Below the pieces are notes generated by a model. It had not been told where the DNA came from and ran no database searches. It saw only the letters and a list, made by a program, of their open reading frames with translations. Position numbers and translations under genes: made by a program. Below are positions 1 through 11,989 of a stretch of DNA of 64,000 nucleotides, piece after piece. The stretch is taken from contig CANNZV010002553.1 of NCBI GenBank assembly GCA_947561585.1, forward strand, positions 29,534-93,533. Direction: 5' to 3'. This DNA comes from Caprella mutica (taxonomy: Eukaryota; Arthropoda; Malacostraca; Amphipoda; Caprellidae). Position 1 is the stretch's first letter, and every line of letters starts with the position of its first letter.

Positions 1-252
1 ACTAATAATTACCGGGATAGTACCGGGTAGTTACTAATAATTACTGTGATAGTACCGGGTAGCTACTAATAATTACCGTGATAGTACCGGGGGGTAGCTA
101 CTAATAATTACTGTGATAGTACCGGGTAGCTACTAATAATTACCGGGATAGTACCGGGGGATAGCTACTAATAATTACCGTGATGGTACCGGGTAGCTAC
201 TAATAATTACCGTGATAGTACCGAGTAGTTACTAATAATTACCGGGATGGTA
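1..252. repeat. Minisatellite, ~32 bp unit, open at left edge
   Basis: About eight tandem copies of a 32 bp unit that contains ACTAATAATTACCGTGATAG followed by TACCGGGTAGCT. Copies differ by single bases and by an extra GGGG run. The array runs off the left end of the window, so its true length is unknown. A diverged single fragment (ATTACCGGTACT, GATAGTACCG) recurs near 2222-2262. Confidence 0.93.
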
Positions 253-255
253 CCG

Positions 256-686
256 TGCAATCATCTGCTGTCCATCATCTTCCCAAACGCTCTAATTATA
301 TTAATAATAACCGCGGTGAAACAAGGAAAAGCATGAAAATTGCAAAGTGATCTTGACAGTGAAAGTTAAGATGTGACACACCTAGCCTGACACTCACAGT
401 AACCGGGTAGTGGGTATTTACTCTTTATTGTTATTGTGGTGATATATAATTACTTAAACTAAGTATGAAGACATGTTGGCTGAATAATAAAGAGTTTAAT
501 GTGGTGAAACAATCTGACCATTAGAATCTAACTGTTCATGATATATGCTAATACCTACTTTGCGAGGACTGTGAGTGTCCGAGTACTGTGATGTTCCTGT
601 ATAACTTATATATTTAATTAGATTTTATTGCAAAAAATAGTATTATTTTTTTTTTGACGACATCGTTTTTCCATTAAAAAGAAAAA
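256..686. other. Unique AT-rich intergenic DNA
   Basis: I see no coding, RNA-gene or repeat signal here. The short minus-strand reading frame that starts in this area belongs to the adjacent minisatellite. Confidence 0.5.
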
Positions 687-980
687 GAATATACAAACTG
701 TGTAAAGTAGGTACTGCTTTTAAACTATACAAACTGTGTAAAGTAGGTACTGCTTTTAAACTATACAAACTGTATAAAGTAGGTACTGCCTTTAAAGTAT
801 ACAAACTGTATAAAGTAGGTACTGCTTTTAAACTATACAAACTATGTAAAGTAGGTACTGCCTTTAAACTATACAAACTTTATAAAGTAGGTACTGCCTT
901 TAAACTATACAAACTTTATAAAGTAGGTACTGCCTTTAAAGTATACAAACTGTATAAAGTAGGAACTGCATTTAAAGTGA
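687..980. repeat. Minisatellite, 36 bp unit
   Basis: About eight tandem copies of a 36 bp unit built around TATACAAACTGTGTAAAGTA and GGTACTGCTTTTAAAC. The unit is a multiple of 3, so the minus strand stays open through part of the array (a repeated YSLKAVPTLHSL-type peptide). That frame is a by-product of the period and not evidence of a gene. Confidence 0.93.
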
Positions 981-1160
981 ACTGCATATCATCTCAGTGC
1001 ACGTTTTACTTGGTCATAATTAAACCTGATGATTTGGAGTCTGCAGATTAACTATACTTACTCTTATAAAACTGGCACCGACTGATTGCTACTTCTTATT
1101 AAAGAGTCACAGTTGATTATTCCAGATCCTGCATGTTTGAAGATATAGACTGACATCATG

Positions 1161-1322
1161 TGCTGTATACAGGGTTAATATATGTTAGCTCCTATAAATA
1201 TTTCATGGTATCTTTAGGTATATACAGGTTTATTAAATGTAAATTTCTATAAATATTTTAAGGTATCTTGTGCTATATACAGGGTTAATAAATGCACAGT
1301 GTTGTAAATATTTCGTAGCCTC
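1161..1322. repeat. Short tandem repeat, ~55 bp x 3
   Basis: Three diverged copies of a unit of about 55 bp, each containing a TATACAGGGTTAATA-like block, then TATAAATATTT and GGTATCTT. Copies begin near 1161, 1217 and 1271. Confidence 0.7.
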
Positions 1323-1930
1323 CTAGATCTTGTATAAGTAGTGTTCGTTATTTCGTTATAACATAACATATTACTAATAAGTTTCTGAAACTATAATTCT
1401 CGTCAATTAACCTATGCGTACCTACGAAAAAGTTTATTATATAAACCATCAAAATGTAAATAACTGAAGAGGAATACTTAATATATATAATATAATAGTA
1501 GCATGATGACGGATTAGTGTACCTACGTAATCCCCCGAGGATGTAGCGTATTATCGATTACGGGCGTGATCATGGCTCATGACTTAAATATTATAAATTA
1601 GCGAGACATGAGATCTAAATCTCCTCTAGGCATGAATATTGAATAGATCAAACTAGTGGACAGGCCCGTCAAAAAGACTGGAAAGCATTGCTTCCATAGT
1701 AGGCGTACAGTCTTTTTCTAGATTTGGTTAGTTTTTCGAGTTTGTCAGTGTAAAAAGGACTGGTATATTGTAATTATATTCAAAATATTAATTTCCCAAA
1801 ATAGAATGGAAATATTATTGAAAAACTGATATATTTTGATAAAGATTATGATTTTGAATAGTATGTCATGATCACAGTACTAAATTGATCGTGAAATTTT
1901 ATACTAAGTTTAGTGAATTTTAATGCGAAA
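1323..1930. other. Intergenic, nothing recognised
   Basis: AT-rich sequence without an ORF of note or clear repeats. A short imperfect hairpin (AGACTGGAAAGCATTGCTTC and the opposing AGTCTTTTTCTAG) lies near 1676-1722. Confidence 0.4.
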
Positions 1931-1934
1931 CCGG

Positions 1935-2145
1935 AGAATTCTCGAAAAGTTGTTCAATTTGTCAGATAAACTGGTGGTTCCTCGGACTTAAACCAGAGTT
2001 CAAAAGCATATAAATACAATATATCGTCTTCAACCAATTGCAATTCTTTCATTAAAACCTAACAAATTTCAAAAAGCTGATCAATTTGTCAGAGAAACTG
2101 GCGGTTTCTCAGACCCAAACAACCAGAGTCCAAAAAGCACCAAAT
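1935..2145. repeat. Two-copy tandem duplication (~120 bp apart)
   Basis: The segment at about 1943-2010 (CAATTTGTCAGATAAACTGG, then CCAGAGTTCAAAAGCA) recurs at about 2068-2138 with substitutions (CAATTTGTCAGAGAAACTGG, then CCAGAGTCCAAAAAGCA). No coding signal. Confidence 0.65.
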
Positions 2146-2684
2146 AGGGCTGAGAAGTGTATCAGTTTTCGAATCACGTGCTTAGTTGTCTCCTTACAGT
2201 GAGTGTGCATTAGGTAGTGGTAATTACCGGTACTCTCTGTAGATGATAGTACCGATACTATCTGCCAAATAATCCTTATATGGCTGGCACACTAAAAAAC
2301 ACACTGAATACCTCAAATAGCTAAGTAGAGCCAGCATACAATATATACACTCTTTTAATCATATTGTTGAGCATTTTTTAGGTCTATGTTTTAATAGTAA
2401 GTTCGAGTTGATCTAATATAAAATGTATTGCTTTGCTGTCAATTTCCTATCAAGATCATATAATTTAGCTAATTTCAAGGAAGTTTATCTTTGTATACTA
2501 CATTCATTTTATATTTGGTCTCTATATACAACATAGGTACTTGTAACTTAATTTATAGATAGATATAATAGAAAGAAATGTTGAATTGTCAGCTTAAAAC
2601 CTACAAAATAGAATTTTTATCATAATCACCAGTGTGAATCATAGTCATATGTTTAATTACGAAACCAAACACGTATGCCACAGT

Positions 2685-3180
2685 ACAGAGAATATATAGT
2701 ATCCCAGAGCTATAGGGGGGATATTACGCTTGTCCCGGTAGGCTGTGACGTCACATGTCAACAATGGTGCGTACGTTTGTACGTACAGTACAAACACAAA
2801 AGATGGCTGCAACACACCCAACTTTTGTTAAATAACGTTTTCGGTGATATTTTTTTTAATTCCACATTACCGCATGCTATAATCCAATCTCTATAGTCAT
2901 ACGGACGAAAATTAAAAAATGACTGTTGATGAAATTGCTACTGGTCTTTTTACACCCAAAATAGTAACAAATTTTTAGTCTTGAAGAAGACGATTTATTC
3001 AAGATAATTAGATCATTAGTCAGATCGGTCGCGTTGGCCGCCATCTTAATTCTCTATTCCACGTGACCCACAGCAATTCTGTTTACTATGACGTGACCTC
3101 TTGTTTACATACATGACGTCACAGCCTACCCAGAATAAATTTGAATAATACATGTAACTGGGGTACTATACTATTCTGTT
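2685..3180. mobile_element. MITE-like element with CRE palindromes in its ends
   Basis: The left end (AGAATATATAGTATCCCAG, then GGTAGGCTGTGACGTCA) and the right end read on the other strand (AGAATAGTATAGTACCCCAG, then GGGTAGGCTGTGACGTCA) are inverted repeats. The element is about 0.5 kb and lacks a transposase ORF. Each end carries the perfect CRE palindrome TGACGTCA, at about 2747 and 3114. The 73-aa forward ORF inside has no recognisable similarity. Calling it a MITE is inferred from the inverted ends. Confidence 0.65.
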
Positions 3181-3574
3181 TACTATGACGTATGCCATCT
3201 AAAAATAGATTAGCAATTCCCATACCTTGCATAAGGTAAGTTCCGTGTTATCGGACTGTTTCATAGTGTAAGACATGCGGGAAAATATGTATTATGATTA
3301 TTATTTAAGTTCTCAGTTGGTATCCATGATGCCTGCAAGTATCAGGGATACCAACTAATTACAATTCATGGATCAAATACTATTTCCTACTATGTCATTA
3401 TCAGTTGAATGGAAGTTCATCTTGGCATTCAGCTTCCTGATATCTATATCATTTTTTTCTAGTTAGTAATATAGATGTTTAAAATATTTGCAACAGCTTT
3501 TTTGAATTGAACTTACACTGAAGGTACTTTCAGTCTACATTCAGCAACATAGTTTTTATTGATTTATAAATTTT
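3181..3574. other. Intergenic with degenerate GTATCC palindrome
   Basis: Contains GGTAAGTTCCGTGTTATCGG at about 3235 and a palindrome near 3318-3357 (TTGGTATCCATGATGCC ... TATCAGGGATACCAA). Both match ends and centre of the MITE family seen intact at 55148-55353. Probably a decayed member. No gene seen. Confidence 0.45.
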
Positions 3575-4468
3575 TCAGCGAATTAAGTATAGTATCGTAT
3601 CCACGGGAAACCTGTTATCTCCATAAAACTGCAAATCATCGTACTTACCGATGGATAATGGCAAGAAGCTTCTCACGGTGTCAGACCCGAAGTCCAGTTC
3701 ATCTCCGAATTTTTGTAGAGATTCAAACATATTAAGCATTAGGAGAGGTACGGATCCGTTGTGTCTGCTAGAAGTAGTTTCCAAGAGGGAAGAAGGAATA
3801 GCTTTCTGCGTGACGTTCTTACTGCTAAATATGTGTCGTTGACTTGATATGGAGAGTTCATTGCTTGAAATGTTAAGTTCTTCTGGATATTCATTACTGG
3901 ATATAGAGGAATGTTTTGTTGAGGCATAGGTGTCCTTAGATTTAGAGGAGTAACTGAATAGTTCATAACTTGAGGTAGAGGATTGCGTTTTCAGACTAGA
4001 TAGAGAGAGGTTAGTGCTATTATTGATGGGTTCTTCATTAACGGTTTCATCATCTGACATAAAATCCTTACTTGATAATAGGTTGAAATTGTTTAGATCT
4101 TTTAGAGACTTGTCTAGGTCTGTACTAGAAGTGGTAGTGGTGGTAGTTTCCTTAGTGATGAACTCTTTGCTGGATTTAGTAATGCGGTCGAAGGATCGCT
4201 CTTCACTTGGCATCGAAGTCTCCAAATCTGAACTTGGTGCCGTAGGATGATTTTGGAGGAGAATATTTTTGGCAGGAGACAGGCTTTTGATGGCAGCGAA
4301 TATGGATTTATGAGACATGAACTGGTCCTTTTGACTCGTGAAGATGTTGCTAATAGAAAGGGACGAGTTAGCCAATTCTCCCGCCATAGCAACTGAAGTA
4401 GGTACTAAAAATAATAGCAGCAGGAGTGCAATTTTGAAGACCCGGTGGAAGCTAACATTGTACCCCAT
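3575..4468 (-). CDS. Putative secreted Ser/Thr-rich glycoprotein (or first coding exon of one)
   Basis: Open frame of 297 codons on the minus strand, the longest non-repetitive ORF outside the receptors and COG5. I do not recognise the family. Residues 11-28 (FKIALLLLLFLVPTSVAMAG) look like a classical signal peptide, with cleavage probably near residue 28. The rest is hydrophilic and Ser/Thr-rich, with a TTTTTTSS run, at least six NxS/T sequons (for example NSS, NNS, NLS, NIS, NVT, NGS), almost no cysteine and no further membrane span, so it would be a secreted, mucin-like protein. A strong splice donor (GTAAGTAC on the minus strand) begins at about 3648. The real exon may therefore end at 3649 in phase 1 and continue at lower coordinates or outside the window. 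In that case the last 25 residues of the frame are intronic. The ATG is preceded by CCTCACAG, which could itself be an acceptor. Hemipteran-type salivary effectors and cuticle or gut mucins are possible alternatives, unproven. Confidence 0.5.
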   Translation of the reverse strand: MGYNVSFHRVFKIALLLLLFLVPTSVAMAGELANSSLSISNIFTSQKDQFMSHKSIFAAIKSLSPAKNILLQNHPTAPSSDLETSMPSEERSFDRITKSSKEFITKETTTTTTSSTDLDKSLKDLNNFNLLSSKDFMSDDETVNEEPINNSTNLSLSSLKTQSSTSSYELFSYSSKSKDTYASTKHSSISSNEYPEELNISSNELSISSQRHIFSSKNVTQKAIPSSLLETTSSRHNGSVPLLMLNMFESLQKFGDELDFGSDTVRSFLPLSIGKYDDLQFYGDNRFPVDTILYLIR

Positions 4469-4540
4469 CTGTGAGGATTTCGAACTCTGCTTCCACCGTT
4501 CGAATCATGGGGGAAGTGGTATTGCTCTCATTTGGAATTA

Positions 4541-5438
4541 GTTTTCAAATTTAAGATAGATGACCACAAAAAAATTCACAAAAAGATGTTAAAAATTAAA
4601 GAGTTTATGACTAAATTTTATTCTAAAATCTGTAGGAAAATATAAGTTTCAGATTGAATTGAAACTAAAAATATACTAATTCACTAAAAGTATTATGTAG
4701 TTAATAGATAAAAGAGTAAGTTCTATGTACCATGAAACATAATTTTCGTTACTATAAGATAAAACATATAATATTTAAAATATAGAGTTAAACAATAATT
4801 AATATTTTTTTCTTATATGATCGAAAATTCTCTGAATAAATTCATTTCAATTTTAGATGAATTCATTTTTCAAAAAATAAAATATGATTAATTTACTAAA
4901 AAGTAAAAAGTAACCATAAAAAATCAATTATGCATGATTCGTTAAAATAATTGTAATTGTAATTCATTAAAATGATAGTTGTAATAAATTAATTTTTAAA
5001 TATAAAAATTAAATAAGTAGTATGAAAAAATCATTGTGTATAAATATTCAAAATAAAATTAGATACATATAAATAAATCATAAACTTAGTTTCTTTAATT
5101 TGTTTTCAAAACTAATTTATTAGGTTCAAAAAGGAACCGAGTAAATGAAATATTTTTAATTTGAAACCGAATATTAAAATTACCAACCACTTCACAGCAC
5201 ATAGAAATATCCTAATGAACGCTATTCTTCAATCACTTTTTACACCTAGTTAGGTACCTCCACGTCCGACCAGGTAGAGTAGCGCGACGAGACTAAAGAA
5301 TGGTAACGTAGACACCTATCGAGAGGTAAAGCTCCGTCCATACCATAAAACTTTTAACGAAAGAAACACCACTGAAACTTTTTCAACAAATTCTGCATCT
5401 GGCGGTAATTTTGTACGAAATAAAAACTTTTCTGCTAT
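4541..5438. other. Very AT-rich intergenic region
   Basis: Dominated by AT-rich low-complexity sequence up to about 5200, then a short GC-richer stretch (5250-5345). It would contain the promoter of the minus-strand secreted-protein ORF, but I cannot pick out a convincing core promoter. Confidence 0.4.
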
Positions 5439-5439
5439 C

Positions 5440-6740
5440 AGTTGTAGAAAACGAAAACTCTTCTGCTAGCAGTTGTATACAACTGAAACTCTTGTGCTAG
5501 CAGTTTTATACAACTGAAACTCTTGTGCTAGCAGTTGTATACAACGGAAACTCTTGTGTTAGCAGTCGTATACAACTGAAACTCTAACTCTTGTGCTAGC
5601 AGTTGTATACAACTGAAACTCTAACTCTTGTGCTAGCAGTTGTATACAACTGAAACTCTAACTCTTGTGCTAGCAGTTGTATACAACTGAAACTCTAACT
5701 CTTGTGCTAGCAGTTGTATACAACTGAAACTCTAACTCTTGTGCTAGCAGTTGTATACAACTGAAACTCTAACTCTTGTGCTTGCAGTTGTATACAACTG
5801 AAACTCTAACTCTTGTGCTTGCAGTTGTATACAACTGAAACTCTAACTCTTGTGCTAGCAGTTGTATACAACTGAAACTCTAACTCTTGTGCTAGCAGTT
5901 GTATACAACTGAAACTCTAACTCTTGTGCTTGCAGTTTTATACAACTGAAACTCTAACTCTTGTACTAGCAGTTGTATACAACTGAAACTCTAACTCTTG
6001 TGCTAGCAGTTGTATACAACTGAAACTCTAACTCTTGTGCTTGCAGTTTTATACAACTGAAACTCTAACTCTTGTGCTAGCAGTTGTATACAACTGAAAC
6101 TCTAACTCTTGTGCTAGCAGTTGTATACAACTGAAACTCTAACTCTTGTGCTAGCAGTTGTATACAACTGAAACTCTAACTCTTGTGCTAGCAGTTTTAT
6201 ACAACTGAAACTCTAACTCTTGTGCTTGCAGTTGTATACAACTGAAACTCTAACTCTTGTGCTAGCAGTTGTATACAACTGAAACTCTAACTCTTGTGCT
6301 AGCAGTTTTATACAACTGAAACTCTAACTCTTGTGCTTGCAGTTGTATACAACTGAAACTCTAACTCTTGTACTAGCAGTTGTATACAACTGAAACTCTA
6401 ACTCTTGTGCTTGCAGTTTTATACAACTGAAACTCTAACTCTTGTGCTAGCAGTTGTATACAACTGAAACTCTAACTCTTGTGCTAGCAGTTTTATACAA
6501 CTGAAACTCTAACTCTTGTGCTAGCAGTTGTATACAACTGAAACTCTAACTCTTGTGCTTGCAGTTTTATACAACTGAAACTCTAACTCTTGTACTAGCA
6601 GTTGTATACAACTGAAACTCTAACTCTTGTGCTTGCAGTTTTATACAACTGAAACTCTAACTCTTGTACTAGCAGTTGTATACAACTGAAACTCTAACTC
6701 TTGTACTAGCAGTTGTATACAACTGAAACTCTTGTGTTCT
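5440..6740. repeat. Minisatellite, 31/37 bp unit with a 16 bp perfect palindrome
   Basis: About 1.3 kb of tandem repeat. The first few copies are about 31 bp; the rest are 37 bp after gain of an ACTCTA-type insertion. Each unit contains CTCTTGTGCTAGCAG, followed by the palindrome CAGTTGTATACAACTG. Common variants are GCTTGC for GCTAGC and TTTTATAC for TTGTATAC, and the variants recur in blocks, which indicates multi-unit duplication. The left copies are the most diverged. Confidence 0.96.
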
Positions 6741-7300
6741 GAAGATCAATTTATTTAGGTTTTATTTGGTACCATTTTTGAAACCGGTAACTGTGTTTTG
6801 TTTTTAGTACATTTCGCTCCTTATTTGACAACGCAAAAAAAAGTATTTTTGAGTTATCCATATTGACATATTCATCTTCAATCTCTGATTTTCTTGGTAA
6901 AAGTTTCATAATTGCAGCTCAAATATTGACCGCTATAGAGGCAAATCAATGTCCTAACGATATAACATAAATGTCATAATTATAAAAAATTATGATAATA
7001 TTTGATTTTGTAAGTATAAATTAATTTCTACTTTCATTAACTTCAGAGGCCTATTTGATTTTTAAAGAAATGTTTCACCTATGTTGTTTTGGGGATATTC
7101 ACAATATTGAGAGCTCTTTATGCCCAAAATATTTCTATAATATTTTTGTAATAGGTAGGCAAAGAAAGTATATTGAAAAAATAATTGTTTTTAAGTTTTA
7201 ATCAATGTAAGCGCATGCATGTGTTGTAATAAAAGAAAGAGAACACATGTGTTCATCCGGTCGTTTAAGAAAAATAACTCAAAAAACTTCACCAAGTACT
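6741..7300. other. Intergenic, nothing recognised
   Basis: AT-rich, no ORF or clear repeat beyond short runs. Confidence 0.4.
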
Positions 7301-7305
7301 TCAAT

Positions 7306-7512
7306 CCAGGGTTGTGACTTTTTGTAAAAATATGCTCTTAAAACTATAAACTCCATGAATGTTATAAACGACATCAAAATTTAGGGTATTGGAACTTCCT
7401 ATCGCTAAACTAGAAGGGTTCTACACAATATTTTTCATGTCGCGCTTAGGATTACATGGAATTTATATTTTTAGAGCATGTTTTTTACAAAATGTCACAC
7501 CCCTGTACATCA
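7306..7512. mobile_element. Palindromic MITE-like hairpin element
   Basis: Arms at about 7308-7362 (GGGTTGTGACTTTTTGTAAA, then ATGCTCTTAAAA) and 7450-7506 (reverse complement reads GGGTGTGACATTTTGTAAAA, then CATGCTCTAAAAATAT) form an imperfect inverted repeat of about 55 bp per arm. No coding capacity. Confidence 0.6.
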
Positions 7513-8435
7513 CTTAAAAGAGGACATATGTGTCACCTTAAGGCACAAGGGGTTAAACATTCAGTGCAACTTTTTTACTATCACTGAAATTTGAATGAAG
7601 TTTTTCGGGAACATCAATAATAGAATAATATTCAATTATTTGACATTTATAAGCCTTAATTAAATTAAATGATTGACGCCATCTAGTGGCGAGTGAAAAC
7701 TTCAAATTACGTGCGTGTGTCACAATATTTGTCCCCAAATCTGTACCAACGCCATCTAGCGGTACAACTGACTATTTTTCCATTTAACCCTAATTTATCA
7801 GCTTTTTCATTATATTAAGTTGCAATTTAATAAAAAAACATTAATGTATGTCCATTAGTTAATGTTAATACCCACTTTCCAGTAACTATATTAAATTCAA
7901 TTCAGTACCTACAGTCTTTACAGACCATAATTTTATGGTAGGTGCCAATCCTCCCATTTTTGTAGGCAAGTCATCACAGTTGGATATCATGATAATTGCT
8001 GTAATTATTGTTATATTTAACACTACCTATGGAGTGTAACCAATTTAAAATGTTTTAATAACAATTTATGAGTTAATTTGTGCTTTATGATGGATTATAT
8101 GATGTATAAATAAAACTGTTGTATCAATGATACCGCATGCAGGTATCATGGATACCAAAATGTTAAATAACAATTACTATACAGGCAAGCCTGTAATAAA
8201 AGAATAAAACTAATTATTTACCTATACAGAGTGAGAGTTAAGCTATTGTTGAATAATAATAATTTTAATACATTCGCTACTTCGAACTTTTACCGGGTCT
8301 AGGACATTTCTTGAGACGCCGTGTCATGGGGTAAAACAACATACATAATGAATAATGTTTATGATATCATCAATCCAGTCAGGCCCTACTTTAATTACCC
8401 AAATCACTGCTCAGTCCTATAACAAAATTAACGTT
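7513..8435. other. Intergenic with one GTATC palindrome
   Basis: No gene seen. Two CCATCTAG(T/C)GG blocks lie at about 7680 and 7752. A palindrome at about 8121-8158 (TATCAATGATACCGCATGC, then AGGTATCATGGATACC) matches the centre of the GTATCCATGATACC MITE family. Confidence 0.4.
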
Positions 8436-8439
8436 AACT

Positions 8440-8545
8440 GGATGACGGGCACTCGTAGAGCGTATACCTTAGCCGACGCTTATAAATGATCTTGACCATC
8501 CAATAATCCTTAAGTTATAAATGACCATGACCTTTGACCCGTTGT
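8440..8545 (-). repeat. Interspersed repeat with TCAAGGTCA-like blocks
   Basis: On the minus strand this reads AAGGTCATGGTCATTTATAA, then TTATAAGCGTCGGCTAAGGT and ATACGCTCTACGAG. The same order of blocks occurs at about 44690-44800, 55780-55870, 57465-57550 and 57660-57745, so it is a dispersed family. Confidence 0.7.
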
Positions 8546-8588
8546 CTCTCAAAATCTAGTCAAATTGTTCCTGGATAATGACCAATCT

Positions 8589-11548
8589 GGTCTAGGACAT
8601 TTCATCCACGGACATTTCGTGCACGTAATGCTCTATTTTGTATTTTAAAGTGTATATGGGATATAATAATGTCATATCATTTTTCACTATTACATTTATG
8701 GTGTCCGGACAATTCGTCGCCGATATAAAATAAAGGATTTATAATTTATAATATAATTATAATTGGTGAAAGCGTATTCGTTTAAAGGGATCTAATTTTT
8801 TTTCAGCAAAATAAGTTATTGGTATAATGCACTTTTACCTCATAATACAATATTGATAGGTATATCGATAATTACAAATAAATTTAATATGTAAGTATAT
8901 TTAAAGTTGGTTTTCATTGATGCTTCACATTTAAATGGAGAGGAAAATCAAGCTATTGCTAAATTTCAATAAACTTTCTCAAAGTGATAAAATCCACCAA
9001 AAAAGAAAATTCAGGGATAGGAATAACCATATCTTAAATGTGATCAGCAATTACGATGCAAATGATAAAATATCTTTTTGAAAGCCGTTATTCACAATAT
9101 AAAATTTTGACTAAATTCATATAATTTTCATATCTCAAACATTGTTGCCTAGGGTTTTTTTTTAAATGGACATGGCATTAATCAATCAATTGTTTGTCCT
9201 GTCAACGAAGAGAACGGTGAACATTGTGTTACAGTTTAGTCTTGTTTCAGTGATTTTATACATGAGCTGTAACATTTTCTTTGCTTTAATATAGCAATGT
9301 TTGTTAATTGGTTTGCTTTTTACACTGTCGACATGAACATTTAAAATCTTTCCTTTCTGTTTAAATTTTAATAATTTTTTCTATATTCGCGATCAAAATT
9401 AGCTCATTAAAAATATATTATGATAAGAAACATAACTTTTATTTGTAATTTTCAAAAAATTATAATTATACTATAAAATAATAATATCTCATTAATTTCT
9501 AATCGACGACGAAGTGTCCGGGGACGAATTGTCCGGGCGACGAATTGTCCTAGTACCACATTAATAGCCAGGTGTAACTATATAATATTTTTTACGATTT
9601 AAGTGATTTACGCTGAAACATTTCATATGAACACAAACAAAATGTTTATCTATCGATTAAAGTTATAAAATTAAATAAGCTAAACGGGTTGACTGTATTT
9701 TTAACTTATTTACCTTCTTTAATATTTTGCATTAATCAATGAGGTATCACTATTTGAAAAATAGAACTGAAATAACAGGGTACTGACAAGACTGAATGTA
9801 TGGAAACGTAAGAAAGAGAATAAAATAATTACAATAGAGGTAAATACTAATTATTTTATATAGTTTTATTATGAATCCAAAAATATAGAGCAGTCCGATA
9901 ACATGGATATTTTTACGTTTAAATAATTAAACTAACACTAAAAAGTACCAATATCTAGCTAATTCTTTTATAATTTTTGTATATATATTGCGAATATACA
10001 CCACAAAATTGTAGTTATTGAGAATATACACCACAAAAAAATCTTCGTTTTCTATATTTATGTACTGTAATAACTTCGAGATATGACTCGCTATTTTTAC
10101 ATATTCAGTTTTATTCAGTATTCAGTTTAATTATTTTACTGTTGCCGGTGTATTATGCTTCTGTTAGACACTTGCTTTCTTGAGATGCGAGCATATCAGA
10201 GGCGGAGAGTTGAAATTGTGGGCGTGGCGTTATTGCTACTCTCAATACCAAGTGTGCCACGATAGTGAGAGTGGCTGGGTAGCTCTTGATTATGATAAAA
10301 TCTGCGGTATGAATGTTTTACACATTGTCACGTACAATATATTGTGGATTTAAAATTTTGACAGTGGTGTATATTCGAACCACATTGTTTAACTGCAGCT
10401 TATCAATAACTACATCAACCGAACTGAAACGGACATTGAGTAGAATAAATAAATTAAAGACAATTTGGAGCAATTAAAGATAACAGACCACAGTTAAATT
10501 CTGGTCCGTTATCTTTACTAGCTTAATTTCTGGTCCGTTATCTTTACTTGGCTAAATTATTAATATTTGACCTATAATTGGGATAAGAATATAATTTTGT
10601 AATCATCGATACCACTTAAAGGATTTAAGCAGCAGTTTTTTTCATTATTTTACTACTCGTTCTTCACAAAATGGATTACGTTCTTTTTTTCATCAATCCT
10701 TTCAATTAATAGAATATGCAAAATAAATGTATAATCATTAATAATATAATTTATAATGTAGCATATTTATAAAATATTCTAAAGCAATTAAATATTTAAT
10801 AAAACTAAAATAAAGTTTTCTGGGCTGTTAACTTTACTAGCTTAATTTCTGGTCCGTTATCTTCACTAGCTTGTGAAGATTTTCTTGTCCGTTATCTTTA
10901 ACAGCTTAATTTATATTATCTTTACTTGCTCCGAAAAATTTTTGTCCACCTGTTTCTTTTCGATTAAAATTCACAACCTCCAATTTGAGTACAATAAATC
11001 TACTATGACATTAAGCAAATGTTTTTGATTTTCTCCCCACCTTACTAATTATTAGACATATTTTTATTATTTTCGATCAAATTAATGGAATAATCATTAT
11101 AATTGTCTATTTTAAATCGCATTATTATTATAATAATAACAATATTATGTTATAATCCGCAACCATAATCAACTCTACCTCAAATACATGATTGACATAG
11201 GTACATAAAGCTAATCAGCCTCTCCTACCATTTGGGCTTGGCAATAATAAGGCCACGCCCAAATTAATCAACACTCCGCCTCATAAATGCACGCATATCA
11301 GGAAATCACGCGTCTAGCTCACAGAAGCTTAATACACCGGCGAGAAGGAGGAGAGATGATTGCAATAAGAATTTGGAAAGAACAAGAATTTCTAATTACC
11401 ACCAACAAAAGGTGTTTTCTATTTTATATTGTACATAGAATATATATAAATAATATATAATAAAAAAAATGAATTCCGTGGACGAATTATCTGTAAATGA
11501 AATGTCCGTGGACGAAATGTCTGAGTACGATTGTCTGTGCACGTGACC
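8589..11548. mobile_element. Composite transposon region with nested inverted repeats
   Basis: Three sets of inverted repeats are visible. Outer ends: GGACATTTCATCCACGGACA at about 8597 and its counterpart near 11498-11540. An inner pair: GTCCGGACAATTCGTCGCC at about 8701 and GTCCGGGCGACGAATTGTCC at about 9531. A subterminal pair: about 10140-10250 (GCCGGTGTATTATGCTTCTG, GAGGCGGAG, GGGCGTGGC) against 11225-11345 in reverse complement. A further pair of TATACACCAC / GTGGTGTATA ends lies at about 9990-10050 and 10366-10376. Short tandem copies of CTGGTCCGTTATCTTTACT occur at 10500-10560 and 10850-10915. No transposase ORF survives. I infer a large non-autonomous TIR element with later insertions; the superfamily is unknown. 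Confidence 0.5.
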
Positions 11549-11989
11549 AATTACCCAATCAAATTCTAGGCTATTGTGTTGAATTTTAACCCATAGAAAA
11601 TGAAATGTTTACATAACATGTTCATTGTTCAAATATGTTTTCTAAGTATATAAGGGCGAATGTCTCACTATAATCGGTTAACTGAAGCCCTTAGCGGCAC
11701 GTTTGGACATGTTCTGACAGGTTTTATGACAGTATTTCATTGTATAAATTCCACCTACTTTTAAAGAGTCACAATTATATAATAAGTTCGGTCAAGTCTC
11801 GCTCTTATTAACATTTGTAATAAGTCTGAGTCGAGATTTATGGTAAATAATACTATATTTTTTCTTATGTGATTGGAAAATTGTAACCTGTTCGATGACG
11901 CAGAACTTATCTTAATTAAGTTTTCTTAATTTGTTCAAACCGAATTAATTTAACGATCGCGAATGCCTTTAACTATATTACTTCTAGCA

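Noticed and set aside
4014..4250. Plus-strand ORF of 78 codons within the secreted-protein ORF, and the 92-codon minus-strand ORF at 4114-4392
   Set aside because: Shadows of the longer minus-strand frame, which alone has a signal peptide and plausible composition.
5440..6740. Resemblance to a CRISPR array
   Set aside because: Regular units, but the DNA between palindromes is itself repeated, not unique spacers, and the genome is eukaryotic. Same for the arrays at 47999 and 62346.
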